From the NCBI GenBank assembly GCA_034401795.1, contig CM067369.1:87074506-87138505 (forward strand): DNA of 64,000 nt, in the 5' to 3' direction. The translations under genes were made by a program, and so were the position numbers. Below, piece after piece: positions 11,395-22,028 of the stretch (position 1 is its first letter; each line of letters opens with the position of its first letter). The notes below the pieces were generated by a model. It had not been told where the DNA came from. It saw only the letters and a program-made list of their open reading frames with translations, and did no database searches. Source of the stretch: Chaetoderma sp. LZ-2023a. Lineage: Eukaryota; Mollusca; Caudofoveata; Chaetodermatida; Chaetodermatidae.

Positions 11395-12567
11395 TTAGCT
11401 TTTCAAAATCGATAAGGCGAGAGGATTCGAGGTGTCACGGAGATAATGGTCGGTAAAACTTGACTCACAGTGCCACTGAGCTACTGACATAATGTCATCC
11501 ACAGGTACCCCATTAAATAGGGCAGTGGAAGCCACTACACCCCGGACACTGTGAGCCTTGGCCATGTCAACTTGTTTACCTGTGGCGGATTTATGGCAAA
11601 ATTGAATACACTCTACAATCCACCTGGAAATGGTGTCCTTTGACGCCCTGCCATGGGGCTCAATATATGACACCCATAACGCTGTTGGGTCCGTCCGCCA
11701 ATCTTGAGTACGTTGTTTGTAGCGGATTAATGCTCGGACTGGACACCAGTTTTGAATTAGGATCAAACCTAGTCAAAGCTGGTAAAATTATCGGTTGACC
11801 CGGATATTTCAAATACTGGTTTTTCGCCATGAAATTTATCCTGGGTAGAAGCCTAAGGCCTTCCCCTGTAACCACAAAACGGTCTGCCTCGGCTGACAAG
11901 GCATGAATCTCACTCCTACGCCTAGCCGAGGCCGCAGCAATTAAAAATACAGTTCTAAGCATCAACATTTTCATAGAAATGGAGCTTAGTGGTTCAAACG
12001 GCCTATCAGCTAGATCCTGAAGCACTAGTGATAAACTCCAAGACGGAATCACTGGGGGATTCCTTGGTCTTAGATTGCCCATGCCTTTGATTAAAGTATT
12101 TAATGTATTTACTTCATCACTTCCCCTATTAGCCAAGGGATAACTGTCATTAAAGCTGACTTATAGCCAGCAATAGAGTTAGGCTTGAGGCTATAGGCAT
12201 CATACAGGTGACAGAGGAAATCGGCTACTACCTGAATAGATGAATCCATTGGATTAATACATCTTTTTGAGCACCATTCTGCAAATCTGTTGATTTTATA
12301 ATTATATGCTCTGGAGGTTGACCCCCTCCTGGCTTTAGCTATGAACGCCATTGGCTGCTTGCTCAGAAAAGCCCTCCTTAATTCTAGATTCCTTGACAAC
12401 ATCCACGCAGTCAATTGGAACATTGACGGATTGTTGTGAAGGTTCTTGCCATGGAAGATAATATTGTCCATCAGAGGCAGAGGAACCGGATTGCAGACCA
12501 GAAGGTCCAGCAGATCCGTATACCATGATCGGCGTGGCCAATTTGGGTGATCAGATGCACTTGGCAT
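11395..12567 (-). pseudogene. DIRS tyrosine recombinase, two frameshifts
   Basis: The N-terminal SAM-like part reads RRGSTSRAYNYKINRFAEWC and GYKSALMTVIPWL (12109-12567). The central part has ASARRRSEIHAL with the first catalytic Arg (11660-12136). The C-terminal part has HSVRGVVASTALFNGVPVDD, then AQWHCESSFTDHYL with the H-x-x-R, W and Tyr nucleophile positions (11395-11766). Frames change near 12127 and near 11755, so no single ORF survives, yet all catalytic positions are still present. Confidence 0.88.
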
Positions 12568-12833
12568 TCCTCCTGTCTGATTTTCTGAAGAATTTTTGGA
12601 ATCAGGATTGCTGGAGGGAATGCGTATGCATACATTCCCACCCAGCTGATAGCCAACGCATCTGTTGCGAAAGCGCTTGGATCTGGAATCGGAGATACGT
12701 ACGTCGTCATCTTCGCATTCTTCTTCGTTGCGAATAAATCTATGTTGGGTTTACCCCAGTGGTCGAACAGACGATCCGCCACACATTGATTTAGTTGCCA
12801 TTCCGTAGGTAAAACACTCATCCATCGGCTCAA
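12471..12833 (-). pseudogene. DIRS linker domain between RNase H and recombinase
   Basis: Reads TEWQLNQCVADRLFDHWG then PNIDLFATKKNAKMTTYVSP and DALAISWVGMYAYAFPP. This block (W..P.VDLFAT..N.....YVSP..DP.A..DAL...W....AYAFPP) is typical of DIRS pol proteins between RNase H and recombinase. A frameshift near 12545 separates it from the WPRRSWYTDLLDLLV continuation. I saw no Dam-type methylase motif. Confidence 0.8.
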
Positions 12834-12878
12834 TGAGTCTGCTAACAGATTTAACCTTCCCAGAATATGAACTGCCTT

Positions 12879-13640
12879 CTAGGTAATCCTGTGATCCAGG
12901 CACCAACAAGGCAGTTTCCAAGTCATCATACAGAGACTAGGCGACTTCCTTCCGCCCTGGCGGTTTATGTAAGTCACTACTGTTGAGTTTTCTGATCGAA
13001 TTAGAACACTCTTGCCCTGAACTTTCTGTAAGAAATGTTCCAGGCCCAGGACTACTGCTCGTAATTCCAGTAGATTGATATGTTCCTTTGACTGTTCCAG
13101 ATTCCAAAGCCCTGATCTTGTGGATTCTTCCAGGCAAGCTCCCCAAACCTCCATCGATGCATCTGTATACATCGCTAACTGAGGGTGAGGAGGGGTTAAC
13201 ATTACCCCCGCCAGGAGATTCTCTGTCTTCAACCACCATTGAAGGTGATGAACTAGAGGCTCCAACACCGACACGCTCGAGTCCAGTGAACCTGTACTCT
13301 GGGTCCATTGTGTCATGAGAAATAACTGGATCGGCCGCCTGCGTAAGGCCGCGTGACGATTGACTGGTTCCAAAGAAACCATCAATCCCAGCATTCTCAG
13401 ACAAAACCGTGCCAGGACCTGACGACTGTTGCACACTGACTGTATTACTGAGATGAGTATCTGTACCCTCTCCTGAGTAGGATAAACATATCCAGATCGA
13501 AGAACATTCCCAGGTAAACAAACTTCTGGGATGGAGTCGGCTCTGATTTTTGAAAATTTATTATCCAGCCTAAATCTGTGAGTTTTCAAAACTATCTCCA
13601 GATTTGCTGATAAACTTTCCTGGTTGTGTGCTTTTAACAG
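12879..13640 (-). pseudogene. DIRS RNase H region
   Basis: Contains LAMYTDASMEVWGACLEEST with the first catalytic Asp, HINLLELRAVVLGLEHFL with Glu, and VLIRSENSTVVTYINRQGG. The last motif has Glu (SEN) where DIRS RNase H usually has Asp (TDN). The frame is continuous with the FIDD motif of the reverse transcriptase apart from the TGA at 13641. Confidence 0.87.
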
Positions 13641-14127
13641 TCAGTCGTCTATGAACGTGTGGACTGCTATGCTTCTCCTGCAGAGGTATGCTGTTATCGC
13701 AAGAACCACCCTGGTGAAGACCCGAGGAGTCGTAGAAATTCCGAAGGGTAACACCCTGAATTCCCACTGTCTGCCCTGGAATGCAAATCTTAGGAAGTGA
13801 CGGAAACTCCCTATTCGCTATTGGAATGTGGAAATAAGCATCTTTCAAATCTATTGAAGCTGTCCACATTCCCTTCTCCAACCCTGCCAACACCGATCTC
13901 ACAGTTTCCATCTTGAAACTGGGTGTGTCTATGAACTTGTTCAATGGCTTGAGGTTGAGAATTGGTCTCCACCCTCCAGTGCTTTTCGTTACCAAGAACA
14001 CGTTTGAATAGAAGCCCAGGCAATTTTGCGCCGGCTGAATTGCTTCCTCGAGTATGAGGGAATTTATTTCCTCCTCTATACACAACCGCTGATCTGGATC
14101 TCTTGGAATTTGAGTCCAGACCGGCAC
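13641..14127 (-). pseudogene. DIRS reverse transcriptase, one frameshift and one stop
   Basis: Motifs in order: NVFLVTKSTGGWRPILNLK, PLNKFIDTPSFKMETV, SIDLKDAYFHIPI (motif A Asp). After a frameshift near 13800: FQGRQWEFRVLPFGISTTPR and HTFIDD (motif C, 13644-13655). FIDD is followed directly by TGA (13641-13643) where DIRS elements normally carry Trp (DDWLL); one base change from TGG explains it. Confidence 0.9.
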
Positions 14128-14367
14128 CAGAGACAGTCGTGATGGTGGGCCTGTTATCCAGTCGGGATGATACCCGACTGAAAGCCATCACAAGACTAAA
14201 CGGTCCTGAGTCAACCGTTCCCACTCTTGCATGTGGTTGGCCAAACAGCCTCCCCACTGGTTCACCTAGGGAGAGAGGTGGACATAAGAAGCGCAAGAGT
14301 GGCACTGTCTCCTGGTGCAGATGCACTGGGGTAGCTCTTACTGTGGTAATTACCCTGTCAGGTACGA

Positions 14368-16116
14368 TTACCACGACCAGATCCTCGCGCACCACGGCCC
14401 GCACCATTGTGTGCGGGCGGCTGCCTGGCTGGCTGCGCCCCCCTCGCTGCTGGCCGAAGCGCACGCGGCTGTTGCGCCGGTGGCTGGCCTGACCTGGCCA
14501 CCGCCACCTCGAGCCTTCAGGGGATGATAAGCAGGGGGAGCTGCGCGAACGCGCTCTCTACGGAGCACTTCAAATTGCTCACGTAATGCCCTCTGGTTAT
14601 TGACCATGGTAACCGTCTCCTGGAGATGCTTACATCCCTCACCTCCAAAAAGACCAGGACCTGTCATAGGCGTACGCAGCAGCCTATTATACAAATCCTG
14701 GGACGGGCACAAGTTGTCGAGAGCAAACGTGCGCCTCGCCCGTACAGTCCTGGTTACAGACCGGGTTAAACAGTCCAAAGCCAAGTTAATTCCATCTTGG
14801 GTGGCTCTCTGGACAGTCACCGGACTAGGCTGACGTAATGCGGATGCCGTTACTACCCCTTGTAACAACTGAGACATGCGAAAGCGCTGAAATAGACGCC
14901 CTCGAACTCTCTTCCGCGTAACGCGGTGTTAGCCGAACGCAAAACGTTCGAACAGTGCTCCCATGGCAGACAGGGAACCTGGCCGCGTATCTTCACCCAG
15001 AGCAGCACGGTCATCCGTGCTTGGCTTCGGTACTACACCGTGTAGCTGATATTGATCAGCTGTAATACGGCACCGCTTTGCCACTTCGCGGGGGCCTTCG
15101 CTAAACGTCCATGTGCCTTAATGGACGTCTCCGCCGCAGTGAACATATCAACGGCAAAGATGGCATAGCGGTAACACTCGGCTTTCCTGCCAGCCACGGG
15201 CGCTGGTCCCGTTGACTGGCCGACTGATCCACGGCAAGATCTGGCCTGACATTGATTAGCCACTGACAAGCGTTAGACCAGTCTTCCTCCGTGGCCACCT
15301 GTGAATGCTCTACAAGACGAGGGCCGTCGTCATCCTCCTGAGCAATCACAGGTGTGTATGTAGCTGGTGGAACTGATACACCTGGCAAGCCAGAGAAAGC
15401 ATGCAGGCCTGAAAGAACAGGCATGCCAAACTGACTGGCTTGACCAGGAGCAGGCACCGTGGTATTGCGTGGGGAAAATTTCGCCACACCACGGCCCTGG
15501 CCAGCACCTGCTACACCATCGGCAAGCCGAGGTATGCGGTAAAACTGGCCATCAGAACCAGCCCGGGCTACCTTCTGCGCCGTGAACACTACTCCTGCGC
15601 GAGTAGTACCGTGGACAATGTCACCCATGTTCCCCGCGAGGGGTGCATGTACGTCAATGTCCATGGACACGGCGCCGAAGGAAAATCCAGCAGGTAATCA
15701 TCTTTTTCCTGGCCAGAAAGATTAGACTCCAGGTTAGCAAAGAATGCTAACCCGGACTGGCCAGGAGAGGTACCATAGGAGGAACTGGTACCTGCAGGGT
15801 GCGGATAATCCTGGCCTGATAAGCAGGCAGGTTCCAGCGACACCTGACCACGAACAACCGGCGCGGCAAGCCTGCTGCCAGTGTTCTTACCGTGGATTTC
15901 ACCCTCTATTAGGGCCACCTCTGAATCATGGTCGAAAACTGATAGGTCCCTAAATAGTACCGATTCAGAGGCGGGGATTATCTGCTCCGGAGCAGATGAA
16001 GAGGACAACGAAAGATTTGGACCAGGAAGCATGCCACGAAGCAACTCTGGGACCAAATCTTTAATTGTCCTCTCCATCTCTCCCATCATCTCAATACGGA
16101 AGGCCTCCATATCCAT
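14368..16116 (-). pseudogene. DIRS Gag-like region
   Basis: First ORF region of the element. The start near 16116 reads MDMEAFRIEMMGEMERTIKD after a basic GKKGKRKASSA stretch; later parts read TEEDWSNACQWLINVRPDLA (15101-15670) and RTFALDNLCPSQDLYNRLLR (14368-14877). Frames shift near 15600 and 14900-15040. Position and composition (acidic/Ser-rich N-terminus, helical middle, Arg/Gly-rich end) fit DIRS Gag; similarity cannot be confirmed here. Confidence 0.7.
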
Positions 16117-17241
16117 AGCGGACGAGGCCTTCCTCTTACCCTTCTTACCAGAAACCTCTCTTAAGTTTCCTCTCCTCCTCTGGAGCCTTCTCCCTGGTCT
16201 GCAATGATAGAAATTCAGACATTAGCTTCCCCCCCCCCCAACCACTTTTTACAGATCTCACATTTAAGCAATGGCCCACATGGGCTGTACTGGAAGCATA
16301 AATGGGGGAAGAATATCCTACCACATGAAGGACAACCAGGCCTCTGAAACACACCAGAGGACGAAGACAATGAGTATTACAGATATTGAATTAAAACTCA
16401 AAACGAAATAAACAAGGAGGAAGGGGCCATAAAGACCCAAGCTAATAATAATAAATCAGCGTTGGACAAAACTTATAACTGACAGTAATGCGCAAGGCTG
16501 ATTATGACGTCATAACTTCAAGAATAAGAAGTTAAATCGATCCGAAACAAAACCTCCAGGTGTAAGGACGAATTGTAACCATATCCAGAACATCCTAACT
16601 AGACAGGATAGTTTAAACAGACTATACAAACATCAGAAAAACAGTGATAAATGGCAGTAAGATTTTATAAATATTTTCAAATATAATTGAAGCGCCTCAT
16701 ATCATAACTTTAGCATAGACAAACCATCTGATCTGATGAACCGGACGCTCCACCAACGTTATGACCTCTTAACTCTCTCCACCGTAGGGGAAGGAAGTGG
16801 ACCAAGAGGGCAAAGTGAGAAGACCTTCATCCGAGGCCTCCAACTCACTGGGCATAATTTTTGGTTAGAAAACCTAACAATGTTAGTAGGAAATGGAACC
16901 TTGGTGGAGAGAAAAACCAACTCTCTGATAATGTGATGTCCTAAACAACCGAAGGTAGATACCTGTGGACATAAACACAAAGAGAGATTAGCATTTCATA
17001 GCGCCATTTTGAAATAAACTAATTATTTTAGGCGCTTATCATGATAAACGCGAGTCACGGAAACACATTACAATGGGATAAACTCGCTAAAATATACTAG
17101 AAGTCACCTGATGGCTAGGTCCTGGGCGCTCCTCCGGCGAAATAATCCGATCTGCCATCACTCCAGGTTGATAAAACACTTCTAATATATTAATTAAACA
17201 GCTCAGAAAAGCCTTAAGCATGAAACATGTGTGACCCCTCT

Positions 17242-17419
17242 GCCAATAAATTAGCAAAGAGGAAGTACTAGTCGGCGCATCCGCGGTGGTGGGGCTGGCA
17301 TCCGCCTGACTGACTTCTGACTACCTGCCCATAACGGGCACCTTTCTTTTTAAATCTGAGTGTTTTATTAAGTGAAAGCCGATATTTAGCAATATCAAAG
17401 AGTATTAGGGAGGTAAGTA
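17242..17419 (-). repeat. DIRS inverted terminal repeat (element 5' side)
   Basis: Inverted partner of 10518-10694; both contain TCAGGCGGATGCCAGCCCCA or its complement. Confidence 0.93.
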
Positions 17420-17560
17420 CTCTTGGAAGTGAAAACGAGTCACCCCAAAAATAGATATGCCGAACATGGAATTGTCCCGAGTTGGTCATGGACAAGAAAG
17501 CTGTGTACCATACCATACACAGCCTTGTGCAGGAAACTGGGGGAAGAAAGTGTAGAACAG

Positions 17561-17815
17561 GAGGCCCAAAGGGCCTGTGACACTCACCTGGACGATTAGC
17601 ATTTGACACATTTGCATTTAAAGATATATGCTTCTTTACATTAAACAATATGGACACCAGAAAAAATGATCAATCAAAATTCTGAATACTGTTTCCGGAG
17701 CCTACCGACATAGGATGATTCTAGCCAAATCTGCTTGAAATCCATGAAGCGGTGAAGGAGATGTAGTTTGACAATTTCAGGTTAAATTTTTCATAAAATG
17801 TCGGGCCAGGTAGGT
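17561..17815. repeat. family-D repeat start plus one tandem unit
   Basis: Opens AGGCCCAAAGGGCCTGTGAC and CTCACCTGGACGATTAGCAT, then one 158-bp unit as in 110-970. The same opening is at 47036. Confidence 0.75.
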
Positions 17816-18427
17816 TAAAAACTAAAGGGACTAAGTAGATAGTGAAAGGCTTTATACTAGCTCTGCCAGCTTGCTCAGGATGGAAATGTTGGCAGGCATT
17901 TAACTGGTGTCTTAATGCTCCACCATCTCCACCAGAATCAAACAGTCTAAGAAATGTAGCAATGTAATGGTAGCGTGTGAAGCTAGGTGAGACGTCAATC
18001 CAACTGTAATGTTAGGAGAAAATCTAAGGGCACCGACAGCAGCTTATCACCCTATGGATCAGTATGTTAAAAAGAAAATAATGTCTTCAGCATAAAACAT
18101 GGTGCACTTGATAGTGATAATGCCTATATCGTATTGAGGCATTTTGTCAAACACTAAAACAGCAGAGGAACAATTCATTTAAATTATGAAAAAGAAGAAC
18201 AACATTATTTATTACAAGTTTTTGTTTTTTTAAATTTCAAATTTTTTGTTTGAGATTCCAGTGTCTCGATACAGGAAAGCTGTTGAGTATTTTGAAACTA
18301 ATTTGACTGGACACATTCCTTATAATATAAAGGATTAATCACATCTGGTCTGCAAGACTTGAAGGGTTAACAAAACACTTATTCATGTACTAAGATGTGA
18401 GCAGAATGGAGGAATTCAGTTTTAGCA
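17816..18427. other. non-coding, includes a family-A fragment near 18275-18310
   Basis: AGCTGTTGAGTATTTTGAAA and CTAATTTGACTGG at 18278-18311 match one family-A arm; the rest is unrecognised. Confidence 0.5.
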
Positions 18428-18765
18428 ATTCCCTGCCCATTTTTAGCGATAGACCCTTGACTTAATTTCCAGAAAAACTAGACAGCTAAGCGCTTGAATA
18501 TTTTGAAATTAATTTGACTAGGTGCTGTTGCTGCAAGAGGTAGCAACAGTGCCCAGTCAAATTGGTTTAAAATATTCAACAGCATGTTTATTAAATAGTA
18601 ACTACATACAATGCGTACAACAACGCTTAGTATGTCATCAATTAAGAGTTTGTGATGAACTTAGCTACAGCCACTATAACGTAATTGATTATGACGTCGG
18701 CCTACATGGCATGTAGTTGATTATGACATCATATGATTAATGGATACACCGAAACACTCCATTGG
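18428..18765 (-). mobile_element. family-A hairpin MITE
   Basis: Reverse copy with hairpin GGTGCTGTTGCTGCA/TAGCAACAGTGCC, TTTATTAAATAGTAACTAC and ATTATGACGTCGG. Confidence 0.75.
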
Positions 18766-18875
18766 ATCAGTATTTGCTGAGATACCGCTGTGAAGACACC
18801 CACACACACAAATGTAATAGCCTTGTCCTCATACAACATTAGTGTAACTAACTATCAATGACGATCAAACAAGAG

Positions 18876-19245
18876 AAATCCAGTTTATCAATCAATTGTA
18901 TAACATCATAATCAACGTCACATGTAGGCTCCTCAATCAATTGCGTCATGAATGACACGATTAGTCTGTCATAAACGCTTAATAGTCCGTCAAGTTGTGC
19001 GAATTGTATGTCTTTAATATTTAATAAACATTCTGTTGCTGATTTTGAAAGTAATTTAACTGGGCACTGTTGCTGCCATAGGCAGCAACAGTACCTGTAT
19101 AGTTTTCTGGAAATTGAGATTCAGAGTGCAGAGATCGATTGAATCGATCCCAACAGATTGATTGAATTGATCCCAACACGGGCAAAGCATGTGTGTAGCT
19201 TAACTAGCGATGGGCAGGGAATAGCTAAAACACGATTCCTCCATT
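18876..19245 (+). mobile_element. family-A hairpin MITE, one arm shortened
   Basis: TTTAATAAACATTCTGTTGC, TGGGCACTGTTGCTGCC and GGCAGCAACAGT followed at once by ACCTGTATAGTTTTCTGG: the distal part of the second arm is deleted. The right part has a small duplication around AATCGATCCCAACA. Confidence 0.75.
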
Positions 19246-19559
19246 GAACCAGTATTTTCTGAGATATCGCTGTGCAAAGACACACACAAATCTAATAGCC
19301 TTGTCTCCCACATGCAATGTGAGCATAACTATCAATGACAATAGAACAATTACTCTGACAAAGTATATCTAGTGGAACATCATGGACAGGAATTTTCACG
19401 TTCTAACACATTCGCTCAAATATTTCATAACAGTGATCGATATAAATTATTTATACAACCAAAGAAGACCTAATTAAAGAAGGCAATATTTCTGGCAAAA
19501 AATCATCTCATTAGAAAATGTCTCCATCAATTTAGTCTTCGGCTGATCACTAATTCCTG

Positions 19560-20497
19560 TAGTGGCGGTGGCGGCCCCATTTGTATGTTTGGTTAAAGTT
19601 ATTAAATCAACTTATTTTTCATCAATGGCTCATCTGATTTCAATGAAACTTTACAGAAGTGATCTATACTATACAGGGATGCAAGCTGCAATGACGTCTT
19701 TCATTTTGAGGCATTTTTACAATTTTTTCAGTTTTGAATTTACAATTTGTTTGTGTACTTTTGGCTAAGGTCTTTAGTTTGCCATGTAACTCAACAATAT
19801 TTATTCCGATTTCAATGAAACTTTCCAGAAGAGTTCTGTACAATACAGGGATGCAATCTGCATCATACTGTTTTGATTTGGGAGAATATTTCAGTTATGG
19901 ACTTTGATGAACCTTGTTTTTTTATTAAGGCTTTTATGGACCCTTCTTTTTCAACACTGGCTCACAAGATATTAAAAATTTTTACAACAGTATTATATAC
20001 TATGCAGGGGTATAGTATCCACATCATTAAATGTACCTATTTCATTCCAAATTTTCAAGCTTTTTTTTTACAGTTTTGGACTTGAATAATTTTCAAGTCT
20101 ATTACGTTGTTTTTAAGCTGCTTTACTATTCAACACGGGTTCACCAGATATCAAGTAAACATTACAGATGTGTTCTATGCCATGCAGAGATGCTGTCAGC
20201 ATCATCACTAGTTTGAATTTTTGGGAACTGTTCCTATTTTTTTTATGGTTTTGGACTTTAATATCTGCAACATTACTAATTTAATTTTGGGAAATCTTTG
20301 CTCCTTTTTTCAGTTTTGGACTTTTGATGTTTGTTATGTTAAAAGGTTTTTTCTTGGACAACACATAAAAATGAGATTTCAAGGAAACTTTATAAAGTCG
20401 TTCTATACCATGCAAAGGTACAATTTGCATCATTACTAATTTTATTTGGGGGAATTATTTCAGTTCCAGACAAAAGAATATTTTTGATGAATTTAGT
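19560..20497. repeat. tandem repeat, about 170 bp x 5, diverged
   Basis: Recurring landmarks CAGTTTTGGACTT, TATACCATGCAAAGG/TATACTATGCAGGGG and GCATCATTACTAATTT. A family-H element interrupts it at 20498-20737 and the array resumes to about 20850. Confidence 0.7.
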
Positions 20498-20737
20498 TTA
20501 ACCCTTTAATGGTTATGCCGGCCAAAACCGGCCTCTGTCATGGTCTTGTGGAATGTCCATTTACAGGTCAAGAAAATACAATTTTAGAAAATTTACCACT
20601 GGAATGACTGGCTCGATAACCGAGCCAGTCATTCCAGCGGTAAATTTTCAAAAATTGTATTATCTTAGCCTGTAGATTGACATTCAATAGGCAGATATTA
20701 AAATTTTCTTGACCAAATTTGACCATTAAATAGTTAA
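20498..20737. mobile_element. family-H palindromic repeat (TTAA...TTAA)
   Basis: Flanked by TTAA at 20498-20501 and 20734-20737. Near-perfect palindrome centred on GGCTCGATAACCGAGCC, with arms GAAAATTTACCACTGGAATG and complement. It interrupts a tandem array, so it is a mobile insertion. Confidence 0.75.
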
Positions 20738-20961
20738 GTTTTTTATGGACAATTCTCTTTCAACACTGGCTTACTGGATATCAACAAAATTTTACAGAAG
20801 GGTTTTATACAGTGTGCGGAGGTACTACCGGCATCATTACTCATTTCACTGGGAAATTCTTTCAAGATCAGACCATCCAAACTTTAGCAAAATGTTTCAT
20901 GTTTGATTGGTTAAAGTTGTTTGTTGGTGCCTCACTGAATATATGTATTGCCATGAACAAT

Positions 20962-21069
20962 CCCAGCAGGTACATGACGTTGTTTCAGCATTCAATCCAC
21001 GTTGAAATCACGTCATGAAGTGATTTCAACATGGATTCAACATTGAAACAATGTCATGTGCCTGTTGGG
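20962..21069. repeat. 108-bp hairpin repeat
   Basis: Arms CCCAGCAGGTACATGACGTT... and ...AATGTCATGTGCCTGTTGGG are about 50 bp each, roughly 85% complementary, around an 8-9 nt loop. MITE-like; no target duplication seen. Confidence 0.75.
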
Positions 21070-21454
21070 ATGCCTAGTTTGCTTTGGTAATCCACACTAT
21101 CCATGCCTTTATAGGCAAGACATTGCACACTTCAGCGTTCTTGTTTTATTTAGATATAACAATTTGCACTACTCAAACGTATATCTAATGTACATATTAT
21201 TATTCAGTAAATACACAGAGTTCCCAATCACCGATTATGTTATAAGGCGATAAGAAAATTGCAATTACATGTAGCTCAAATGAGTGACTCACTCATCCAC
21301 CCATACAACCTGATGATAATATATCATTCTATAAATAAGTGTGTGCGTGCGTGGACAAACAAAGAAACTTTCCCCCTGGTTTTATATAGCTGATTATCTC
21401 CCTTTGGAACATAACCACTAAAAATCAGTCAATGTTTTGTAATGGCGCACATGC

Positions 21455-21775
21455 TTTGTCCATGCAGGGAGCAATTGATCCCTGCACTCCATGAATCTCA
21501 ACTTCCAGAAAACTATACAGGCAAGCTGTTGAATATTTTGAAACTCATATTACCCAGTGCTGTTGCTGCCATAGCCCAGTCAAATTAGTTTCAAAATATT
21601 CAACAGAATATTTATTAAATAGTAAAGACATACAATTCGTTCAACTTGATGGACTATTAAACGTTTATGACCGACTAAATCGCATCATTCATGACGTAAT
21701 TGATTACGACATCAGCCCACATGTGTCATAGTTGTTTATAACGTCATATGATTGACTGAGAAACTGGATTCATTA
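21455..21775 (-). mobile_element. family-A MITE in the TM9SF4 3' region
   Basis: Reverse copy with GAAAACTATACAGGCAAGCT, a shortened hairpin, TTTATTAAATAGTAAAGAC and ATGACGTAATTGATTACGAC. On the gene's strand it carries AATAAA at 21611-21616. Confidence 0.8.
21611..21616 (-). promoter_or_regulatory. candidate polyadenylation signal AATAAA for TM9SF4, inside a MITE
   Basis: On the minus strand the first canonical AATAAA after the TM9SF4 stop lies 263 nt downstream. It falls in the conserved ACTATTTAATAAA motif of a family-A MITE. Use of this signal is inference; no transcript evidence is available. Confidence 0.45.
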
Positions 21776-21878
21776 AGTGTGGATGAGAATGCTCACTCCT
21801 AACACTAGTACTAGCAATAGACTAAAATGAGCACACAAGTTTATCATCACTGCATGTGCTTTGTTCAACAATTGAACA

Positions 21879-22028
21879 TCAATCAATCTTGATAGCTCCA
21901 TAAATTTTACGAATGAAGAAGTATGCTGCATAGAAGCCGATCGTTCCCGCAAAAATCCAGAAGGTTAAAACGATGATTAAGCTGTAACCAAAATACAGAA
22001 GTGTTGGAATGAACTCTGTGATTTCAAG
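21879..22028 (-). CDS. TM9SF4: TM9SF4 terminal coding exon
   Basis: Forty-nine codons plus TGA: begins [20 protein letters not shown] and ends [13 protein letters not shown]. It holds membrane segment 9 and the COPI-binding K-x-D tail. The acceptor follows a run of about 13 T on the minus strand. The 3' UTR continues below 21879; the first AATAAA on the minus strand is at 21611-21616, inside a family-A MITE. Confidence 0.97.
   Translation of the reverse strand, partial: LEITEFIPTLLYFGYSLIIVLTFWIFAGTIGFYAAYFFIRKIYGAIKID

Larger units (their letters stand above)
10481..17437 (-). mobile_element. DIRS-like tyrosine-recombinase retrotransposon, near full length, decayed
   Basis: About 6.96 kb on the minus strand, with inverted terminal repeats, an internal complementary region next to the 3' end, and, in element order, a Gag-like region, reverse transcriptase, RNase H, a DIRS-specific linker domain and a tyrosine recombinase. 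This order and the split terminal design are diagnostic of DIRS elements, which integrate by recombination instead of an integrase. Several frameshifts and an in-frame stop mean the copy is dead. No target duplication is expected. In element orientation it starts GTTTTCACTTCC and ends GATTTCGTTT. Confidence 0.92.

Noticed and set aside
11395..11766. Cellular phage-type integrase gene
   Set aside because: It is the C-terminal piece of the DIRS recombinase, in register with RT and RNase H and inside the DIRS terminal repeats.
14103..14527. Plus-strand ORFs in the GC-rich part of the DIRS element
   Set aside because: They overlap the Gag/RT region in antisense and have low-complexity Arg/Thr-rich translations; shadows of the minus-strand frames.
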